DNA of 64,000 nt, taken from assembly GCF_018986435.1 (NCBI RefSeq), contig NZ_JAHMIN010000001.1, positions 384,451-448,450 of the forward strand, in the 5' to 3' direction. Under the pieces are notes generated by a model. That model saw only the letters and a program-made list of their open reading frames with translations. It made no database searches and was not told the origin of the DNA. Source of the stretch: Hahella sp. HN01. Its GTDB lineage: Bacteria; Pseudomonadota; Gammaproteobacteria; Pseudomonadales; Oleiphilaceae. The position numbers and the translations under genes were made by a program. Shown in pieces: positions 58,252-64,000 of the stretch (the first letter of the stretch is position 1; every line of letters starts with the position of its first letter).

Positions 58252-59187
58252 TTAAGCTACTTCCAACGACCCAGGCGCGAATTGCGTACTGATGCGGGTG
58301 CCCGCCTCCCCTGCAATCATGGCTTCAATATCCCGCAACGAACCAATCACTGCGGGCTTACCGGTAGTACGGGCGAACTCGCAGGCGGACTGCACCTTCG
58401 GCCCCATGGAGCCGGCAGGAAACGCGTCCGACTGCAACGCGTCCGGGTGCGCTTTCGTAACCAGACGGGAGTCCGGCGTTCCCCAGTCTTGATACACCGC
58501 GTCCACGTCAGTGGCGATAATCAAAAGATCCGCATCCAGTTGCTGCGCCAGCAAAGAGGAGCACAGGTCTTTGTCGATCACGGCTTCGACGCCCTGCAAC
58601 TTGCCGTCGCGGTTATACAGTGTAGGAATGCCGCCGCCACCTGCGCAGATGACTACCGTGTTTTTCTCCAGCAGCCACTGAATGGGCCGGATCTCAAAGA
58701 TACGGCGCGGCCGCGGACTGGGGACGACGCGGCGGAATTTGTCGCCGTCGCGGGCGATGCGCCATCCTTTCTCAGAAGCCAACGCCTCGGCTTCCGCCTC
58801 TTCGTAGACAGGCCCGATAGGCTTGGTTGGATGCTGGAAAGCTGGGTCATTCGGGTCCACTTCCACTTGGGTGAGCACGGTAGCCAGCGGCGCATCCGCA
58901 GGCAGCAGATTGCCTAGCTCCTGTTCAATCATGTACCCGATCATGCCTTCGGTTTCCGCCCCCAACACATCAAGGGGATACGGCGACACCGACGCATAGG
59001 CCGCCGCCTGCAACGCCAGCAATCCGACCTGCGGACCGTTGCCGTGAGCAATCACCATTTCATTACCCGGCGCTACGGCGGCCAGACGCTCTGCGGCCAG
59101 GCGCACATTGATGCGCTGATTGTCCGCCGTCAGGGGCTCCCCCCGTCGCAGCAGGGCGTTGCCGCCCAGAGCCACTACTATCCTCAT
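58252..59187 (-). CDS. arcC: Carbamate kinase (arginine deiminase pathway)
   Basis: The 311-residue enzyme makes ATP from carbamoyl phosphate and [53 protein letters not shown] (binding loop) and [15 protein letters not shown] are its characteristic blocks. It is the last gene of arcDABC, 15 bases after arcB. Length and motifs are standard. Confidence 0.95.
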   Translation of the reverse strand: MRIVVALGGNALLRRGEPLTADNQRINVRLAAERLAAVAPGNEMVIAHGNGPQVGLLALQAAAYASVSPYPLDVLGAETEGMIGYMIEQELGNLLPADAPLATVLTQVEVDPNDPAFQHPTKPIGPVYEEAEAEALASEKGWRIARDGDKFRRVVPSPRPRRIFEIRPIQWLLEKNTVVICAGGGGIPTLYNRDGKLQGVEAVIDKDLCSSLLAQQLDADLLIIATDVDAVYQDWGTPDSRLVTKAHPDALQSDAFPAGSMGPKVQSACEFARTTGKPAVIGSLRDIEAMIAGEAGTRISTQFAPGSLEVA

Positions 59188-59202
59188 CGCCGCGCCTCCC
59201 GA

Positions 59203-60210
59203 TCAGATATCCGCCAAGGTAGAGACCAGCACCGCCTTGATGGTGTGCATCCGGTTTTCCGCCTGATCAAACACGATAGATGCTTCCGATTCGAACACAT
59301 CGTCTGTCACTTCCACGCCATTGTGCAGGCCATACTGTTCGAATATCTGCGCGCCGATCTTGGTTTCCGAGTTATGGATGGCGGGCAGGCAGTGCATGAA
59401 CTTCACCCGGGGATTATTGGCCGACGCCAACAGCGCGGCATTCACCTGGAACGGCAACAGCATATTGATACGCTCGCCCCACCTTTCCGGCGCTTCGCCC
59501 ATGGACACCCATACGTCAGTGTGAATGAAATCCACGCCGCGAACGGCTTCCCTTGGCTTATCGGTCAACGTCATACGGGCGCCGGTGCGGGCGGCGATCT
59601 CCCGGCATTGTTCGATCAATTCATCCTTGGGCCATAACTCGCGGGGAGCGCCCAGGCGCACGTCCATACCGAGCTGACAGCCGATGATCAACAGGGAGTT
59701 GCCCATGTTGTTGCGGGCGTCGCCGACATAGGCGTAGGAAATGTCATGCAGCGGCTTGTCGCTGAACTCACGCATGGTCATGACGTCCGCCAACATCTGC
59801 GTGGGATGGTATTCATCGGTCAAACCGTTATAGACCGGCACGCCGGCGTACTGCGACAGCTCCTCCACAATATGCTGATGGAAGCCGCGGTATTCGATGG
59901 CGTCATACATACGCCCCAACACCCGCGCCGTATCTTTCATGGTTTCCTTGTGCCCGATCTGCGATCCGGTCGGGTCGATATAGGTCACATGCGCGCCTTG
60001 ATCATAGGCCGCCACTTCAAAAGCGCAGCGGGTGCGCGTGGAGGTCTTCTCAAAAATCAGCGCAATATTTTTGCCTTTGAGATGCTGACGCTCGGTGCCT
60101 GTATATTTGGCCCGCTTCAGGTCTCTGGCCAGATCCAGCAGAAATCGCAGTTGCTGGGGAGTGAAGTCCAGCATACTGAGAAGGCTGCGGTTGTGAAGGT
60201 TGCGCGACAT
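59203..60210 (-). CDS. arcB: Catabolic ornithine carbamoyltransferase
   Basis: The 335-residue enzyme converts citrulline and phosphate to ornithine and carbamoyl phosphate in this pathway. [27 protein letters not shown] holds the carbamoyl phosphate-binding STRTR, and [14 protein letters not shown] holds the HCLP motif for ornithine binding. Its place between arcA and arcC shows that it is the catabolic enzyme; the anabolic argF would be elsewhere. Confidence 0.94.
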   Translation of the reverse strand: MSRNLHNRSLLSMLDFTPQQLRFLLDLARDLKRAKYTGTERQHLKGKNIALIFEKTSTRTRCAFEVAAYDQGAHVTYIDPTGSQIGHKETMKDTARVLGRMYDAIEYRGFHQHIVEELSQYAGVPVYNGLTDEYHPTQMLADVMTMREFSDKPLHDISYAYVGDARNNMGNSLLIIGCQLGMDVRLGAPRELWPKDELIEQCREIAARTGARMTLTDKPREAVRGVDFIHTDVWVSMGEAPERWGERINMLLPFQVNAALLASANNPRVKFMHCLPAIHNSETKIGAQIFEQYGLHNGVEVTDDVFESEASIVFDQAENRMHTIKAVLVSTLADI

Positions 60211-60243
60211 AAGAAATCTCCTTGTTACCTAAATAATTAACGC

Positions 60244-61494
60244 CTAAACCGGATCGCGAATAATGGGGCAAGTCATGCAATGCCCGCCGCCTCTGCCACG
60301 TCCCAGTTCGCCGGCGGTAATAGTGATGACCTCCACGCCGGCTTTACGCAGCAGGGTATTGGTGTATGTGTTGCAGTCATAGGCGATGACCACGCCGGGC
60401 TCCAGCGCCACGACGTTATTGCCGTCATCCCATTGCTCCCGCTCTTGTTCATAGCTGTCGCCGCCGGTCTGTACCGTGCGCAGCCTGGGCAAGCCAAGCG
60501 CTTCTCCGACCACCTCTACAAAAGGGGCTTTTTCCGGACGAATATCCAGACGTCCATCCGCGCCGTTATCGCCGGGACGAATAGAGAAAGTTTCGATTCG
60601 GTTGACCACCTCTGGAAACACCGTCACCAGATCGCGGTCGCAGAAAGTGAAAACCGTGTCCAGGTGCATCGCGGAGCGCAGTTTCGGCAGGCCGGCGACA
60701 ATGACTCTCTCCGCAGCGCCATGGCGAAACAGTGACTGCGCCACCAACGCAATCGCTTGTCGGGAGGTGCGCTCGCCCATGCCGATCAACACGACGCCAT
60801 TGCCTACAGGCATGACGTCGCCCCCTTCCAGCGTAGCTGCGCCGTGATCTTTTTCAGGATCGCCCCACCAGACTTTAAAATCCGCTCCCGCGAAATCCGG
60901 GTGGAACTGGTAAATGGACGCCGCCAGCAGCGTTTCCTGTCTGCGCGCGGGCCAATACATGGGATTCAGCGTCACGCCGCCATAGATCCAGCAACTGGTG
61001 TCGCGGGTGAATATCGAGTTGGGCAACGGTGGAATGACAAACCCGGAACGTCCCATGAACTCACGGAACAAAGCCATTTCCCTGCTATCGAAGTCTTCCG
61101 GCAGATCGCCGCCGACCACGCCGCCCAGCAACAGCTCCGCCAGATTCGCGTCCGGCAGTTCGCCCATCCAGGCGCGCACGTCGTCCGCTAACCCAACGCC
61201 CACGTGTTCGTCGGTGATTTTGCGATCCAAAAGCCACTGACGGGCTTCCGGCAACGCCATGGTCTGCGCCAGCAAGTCATGCATGTCCACGACATCCACG
61301 CCACGATCCTGCATCTTGCTGACGAAGTCGTAGTGATCCCGCTTCGCCTGCTGCACCCAGATCACATCATCGAATAGCAGCTCTTCGCAATTCCCCGGCG
61401 TAAGACGCAGATGCGCCAGCCCCGGACGACATACCATCACTTTGCGTAGCTTGCCCACTTCCGAAAATACGCCCAGGCGCGTTGCAGCAGTCAT
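60244..61494 (-). CDS. arcA: Arginine deiminase
   Basis: The 416-residue enzyme hydrolyses arginine to citrulline and ammonia. [18 protein letters not shown] at the start, [18 protein letters not shown] in the middle and [18 protein letters not shown] at the end are its hallmarks; the final block has the nucleophilic cysteine (Cys406). It is preceded by arcD and followed after 33 bases by arcB. Confidence 0.95.
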   Translation of the reverse strand: MTAATRLGVFSEVGKLRKVMVCRPGLAHLRLTPGNCEELLFDDVIWVQQAKRDHYDFVSKMQDRGVDVVDMHDLLAQTMALPEARQWLLDRKITDEHVGVGLADDVRAWMGELPDANLAELLLGGVVGGDLPEDFDSREMALFREFMGRSGFVIPPLPNSIFTRDTSCWIYGGVTLNPMYWPARRQETLLAASIYQFHPDFAGADFKVWWGDPEKDHGAATLEGGDVMPVGNGVVLIGMGERTSRQAIALVAQSLFRHGAAERVIVAGLPKLRSAMHLDTVFTFCDRDLVTVFPEVVNRIETFSIRPGDNGADGRLDIRPEKAPFVEVVGEALGLPRLRTVQTGGDSYEQEREQWDDGNNVVALEPGVVIAYDCNTYTNTLLRKAGVEVITITAGELGRGRGGGHCMTCPIIRDPV

Positions 61495-61554
61495 AGCCTA
61501 TCCTTCCTTTGCTTACCTATTGATTTGAAAAGGCGAACTCTATTGATCACGCCG

Positions 61555-62991
61555 CTACAGCGACAGATATCCCATATACAGCCCAGCTATTCCCGCCAGA
61601 GCCGCCATAATTAAGACAACCAGCACTCCGGTTTCAAGCGGAGTAAATACGCGTTCGCCCTGTTCTCTCCTCGCAATGGCGAAAACCACCGCGCCCGGCG
61701 CATAAAGAATCGAGCTAAGCAGCAGGTATTTCACGCCGCCTGCGTACACCAGCCACAGGCTGTACAGCACGGCGACCAGTGCGATGGCGAAATCTTTTCC
61801 GCGCACGCGGTCATTGTCGCCGTAGGTTTCCCCCCGCAGACACAGCATCAAGGCATAAAACGCCGTCCAGAAATAAGGCAGCAGAATCATGGAGGAACCC
61901 AGGTACAGCAGATCCAGATAGGTGCCTGACGAAAACAGGGTGATGATGAGAAACACCTGGATCAAAGTGTTGCTAAGCCACAGCGCGCCCCGCGGCGAAC
62001 CGCGAGAATTGGTGCGCGCCAACGCCTTCGGCATAGCGCCGTCTTTCGCCGCGACGCACAGAATCTCCGCGCTCAGCATCGTCCAGCTCAGCAGAGCGCC
62101 GCACAGTGAAATGATCAGCCCCACATTGATCAGCTTGGAACCCCAGGCGCCGACCACCACTTCCAGCACGCCCGCCATGGAGGGGTTCTTCAGCCCCGCC
62201 AATTCAGCGCGGCTGAGCACGCCCATGGACAGCACGTTGACCATCACCAGCAGAGCGAGCACGCCAATAAAGCCAAGCACCGTCGCCTTGCCAACATCGG
62301 AGCGATTCTGCGCGCGGGACGAGTAAACGCTGGCCCCTTCAATACCGATGAACACCCACACCGTCACCAGCATCATGTTGCGCACCTGATCCAGTACAGA
62401 CCCTAATGCCTGCTCCTCGACGCCCCAGATATCAATGCTGAACAAATCCGCCTTGAACCCAACAAACGCCAAAACGACGAACATAATCAAAGGCACAATT
62501 TTGGCGACAGTAGTGATAATGTTGATAAAAGCGGCTTGGCGCACGCCGGAGAGCACCATGGCGTGCACCATCCAGAGCAGTACGGACGCGCAGATCACTG
62601 CCGCGGGCGTATTGCCCTCGCCGAAAACAGGAAAGAAAAAGCCTAAAGAGCTGAACAGCAACACAAAATAACTGACGTTGCCAATCCAGGCGCAAATCCA
62701 GTATCCCCAGGCGGAGTTGAATCCCATATAAGCGCCGAAGCCCGCCTTCGCGTAGGCGTAAACTCCAGCGTCCAGTTCCGGTTTACGTCGCGACAGCGTC
62801 TGAAACACAAACGCCAACGCCAGCATACCGACGCCGGTCACCAACCAACCCAACAGCACAGCTCCGGCTCCGGCGCTCGTTGCGATGTTCTGCGGCAGCG
62901 AGAAAATCCCTCCGCCGATCATCGAACCCACCACCAACGCGATCAACGCGCCAAGCCTCAGCCGTTGCGGCTGCTTATCCGACACAGTCAT
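61555..62991 (-). CDS. arcD: Arginine/ornithine antiporter
   Basis: The 478-residue membrane protein of the APC superfamily has about 13 helices. RLRLGALIALVVGSMIGGGIFSLPQNIA is the typical first helix. It exchanges external arginine for ornithine, driving the pathway without energy cost. GGAGG stands five bases before the ATG at 62991; a longer frame starting 19 codons earlier was not preferred. It is the first gene of arcDABC. Confidence 0.92.
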   Translation of the reverse strand: MTVSDKQPQRLRLGALIALVVGSMIGGGIFSLPQNIATSAGAGAVLLGWLVTGVGMLALAFVFQTLSRRKPELDAGVYAYAKAGFGAYMGFNSAWGYWICAWIGNVSYFVLLFSSLGFFFPVFGEGNTPAAVICASVLLWMVHAMVLSGVRQAAFINIITTVAKIVPLIMFVVLAFVGFKADLFSIDIWGVEEQALGSVLDQVRNMMLVTVWVFIGIEGASVYSSRAQNRSDVGKATVLGFIGVLALLVMVNVLSMGVLSRAELAGLKNPSMAGVLEVVVGAWGSKLINVGLIISLCGALLSWTMLSAEILCVAAKDGAMPKALARTNSRGSPRGALWLSNTLIQVFLIITLFSSGTYLDLLYLGSSMILLPYFWTAFYALMLCLRGETYGDNDRVRGKDFAIALVAVLYSLWLVYAGGVKYLLLSSILYAPGAVVFAIARREQGERVFTPLETGVLVVLIMAALAGIAGLYMGYLSL

Positions 62992-63072
62992 TAACCCCTC
63001 CCCCTCACGGGCATTAACTTCGCCAAGTGTGGCGACACCAATAGACACAAACCAGCATGACCCGCCGGCAAA

Positions 63073-63086
63073 TTGAGGCAGATCAT
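63073..63086. promoter_or_regulatory. Candidate ANR/FNR box upstream of arcDABC
   Basis: TTGAGGCAGATCAT matches TTGAT-N4-ATCAA at eight of ten defined positions. It lies 82-95 bases upstream of the arcD start, in line with anaerobic activation of arc operons in pseudomonads. Confidence 0.55.
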
Positions 63087-63155
63087 ACGGATTTCGGAAA
63101 CCCGATACAAAAACTCTATAAAATCAGATAAATGGGGTATTTTTTATACAAAAAA

Positions 63156-63178
63156 GCCCGTCACGGAAGGTGACGGGC
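63156..63178 (-). terminator. Intrinsic terminator after csbD
   Basis: GCCCGTCAC (63156-63164) pairs with GTGACGGGC (63170-63178) around a five-base loop. On the minus strand the stem is followed by TTTTTTG, a good intrinsic terminator for the csbD gene. Confidence 0.85.
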
Positions 63179-63239
63179 AAACATGTCTGAGGGAGCCGCG
63201 CAGGTGCGCGGCCACAACCGGGGGGCTGGGGGACGCCGG

Positions 63240-63437
63240 TTATAACTTCTTGGCGAAGTCGTCAACTTCACGTTCGGCCTGGTCTTTCGCCATGCCGTAA
63301 CGCTCTTGAATGCGGCCGGAAAGCTCGGTGCGACGGCCACGAATTACGTCGAGATCGTCATCCGTCAACTTGCCCCACTTCTGCTGGGCTTTACCTTTAA
63401 ACTGATCCCATTTGCCTTCAATTTGGTCCCAATTCAT
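63240..63437 (-). CDS. CsbD family stress protein
   Basis: The 65-residue protein starts MNWDQIEGKWDQFKGKAQQKWGKLTDDDL and has LSGRIQERYGMAKDQAEREVDDF, the standard CsbD-like block. Such proteins are induced by general stress and their molecular role is unknown. The ATG at 63437 has AGGAG close upstream; a longer reading was discarded. Confidence 0.9.
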   Translation of the reverse strand: MNWDQIEGKWDQFKGKAQQKWGKLTDDDLDVIRGRRTELSGRIQERYGMAKDQAEREVDDFAKKL

Positions 63438-63659
63438 AGTCTTTCTCCTTAGCTGGTTCTCGAAAAGTCGCTTTGCGAATATCGCTGCAAAGCTCTCATT
63501 CCTACTACAGCAGAAAGCGGGCCAACTCAATTTAAGCCATTGATTTAAATGAAAACAAACCAAAATAAGAATAAAAAATAAGCGCAAATATTCAGTGCAG
63601 AAAAGGCGCTTTCTACAAAGCTGTTGTAAAAAATACGCCGGAAGTTCAGAGAGGCGAAA

Positions 63660-63989
63660 TCAGGAAACCTCGTTGCTCTCCTGTTCGATCATTTTGGCGC
63701 AATGTTTCATCACTAGCCAGCCGCCCAGTCCACCAAGCGGCGCAATCAATGGAAGCAGTTTTACAACAATGAGCGACCCGCCAACCATACCCAGGAGAGC
63801 GATTCCCAAGCCTGATTCAACACTTTTCAAAGCGATCACTCCCGCCACCCCAGCCAACAGACTGAAACTGGCCGCCGTCAAAAAAGAAACGACGCAGGAA
63901 GTGAGTAGTTTCACGAATGTAGACCGTTTTTTTTCCAACGGTAGATACCAATGTCCCAACAATTTCCCATGAACATAGGCAAGCGCCAT
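63660..63989 (-). CDS. Hypothetical membrane protein
   Basis: The 109-residue protein has about three hydrophobic segments (near residues 25-53, 60-82 and 83-97) and an acidic end (EQESNEVS). No family is recognised. It may be complete, since the start lies 11 bases before the window end. Confidence 0.55.
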   Translation of the reverse strand: MALAYVHGKLLGHWYLPLEKKRSTFVKLLTSCVVSFLTAASFSLLAGVAGVIALKSVESGLGIALLGMVGGSLIVVKLLPLIAPLGGLGGWLVMKHCAKMIEQESNEVS

Positions 63990-64000
63990 ACTCCCCAGAA

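Noticed and set aside
63438-63587. N-terminal extension of CsbD
   Set aside because: CsbD proteins start at MNWDQIEGK; the hydrophobic extension has no counterpart and AGGAG precedes the shorter start.
1-64000. tRNA, rRNA, insertion sequence, prophage or integron
   Set aside because: I found no cloverleaf-like tRNA, transposase, integrase or terminal inverted repeats of an IS on reading the sequence; a dedicated scan could still find one.

Overview
The window reads as chromosome of a free-living, probably marine gammaproteobacterium. GC is mid-50s by eye, coding is dense, and the envelope is Gram-negative. A Hahella-like (Oceanospirillales) host is my inference from gene content (secreted double-domain chitinase, many lone solute-binding proteins, psp, hmu and arcDABC loci); no marker gene here proves it. 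I see no rRNA, tRNA, CRISPR array, prophage or insertion sequence.

Layout. 1-5.3 kb: a Coq4-like hypothetical, a RibD/DHFR-type reductase, a lone solute-binding protein, a SIMPL-domain protein and a large secreted glycosidase-like protein. 5.6-11.2 kb: a four-gene envelope operon (DUF2892 protein, MMPL/RND exporter, LolA-like periplasmic protein, outer-membrane barrel) divergent from an ArsR-type repressor with BigR/SqrR-like cysteines, with a striking double dyad between them. 11.2-14.8 kb: an EmrAB-type drug pump with a divergent TetR repressor and operator. 14.7-18.4 kb: small enzymes (two GNATs, cupin, AlkD) and another solute-binding protein. 18.4-21.1 kb: pspF divergent from pspABC with a sigma-54 promoter and a terminator. 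21.1-24.1 kb: PhnA-like protein, a small lipoprotein, an AT-rich pair of unknown genes and a Coq7 family protein. 24.2-26.9 kb: a two-catalytic-domain GH18 chitinase with two chitin-binding modules and repeat linkers. 27.1-30.6 kb: a histidine kinase with an unusually long insert in its ATPase domain, and a receiver-ATPase protein. 30.7-38 kb: a Fur-box-headed hemin uptake operon (receptor, double HmuY lipoprotein, hmuSTUV). 38-43 kb: another solute-binding protein and an unknown cluster of four genes (TerB-like, small membrane protein, two proteins sharing an N-terminal domain), then a GNAT and a LysE exporter. 43.7-46 kb: an AT-richer patch with a decayed reading frame, a GFA enzyme, an unknown gene and an M35-like metallopeptidase. 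46.1-48.6 kb: a lipoprotein of five CHRD repeats. 48.6-54.4 kb: NTF2-like protein and an RND efflux pair with a TetR repressor and a 45-bp palindrome. 54.7-57.1 kb: small unknown genes. 57.4-58.2 kb: a fourth solute-binding protein. 58.2-63 kb: the arginine deiminase operon arcDABC. 63.2-64 kb: CsbD and a small membrane protein.

The genes fall into physiological modules: envelope stress (psp), export of hydrophobic or toxic compounds (MMPL operon, EmrAB, HAE1-type RND, LysE), iron and heme supply (hmu under Fur), chitin use, and fermentative arginine breakdown (arc, with a candidate ANR/FNR site). The least explained parts are the ArsR-controlled MMPL operon, the 39.0-42.6 kb cluster with its 11-bp start-codon repeats, the kinase with the ATPase insert, and the AT-rich patch at 43.8-45.9 kb.
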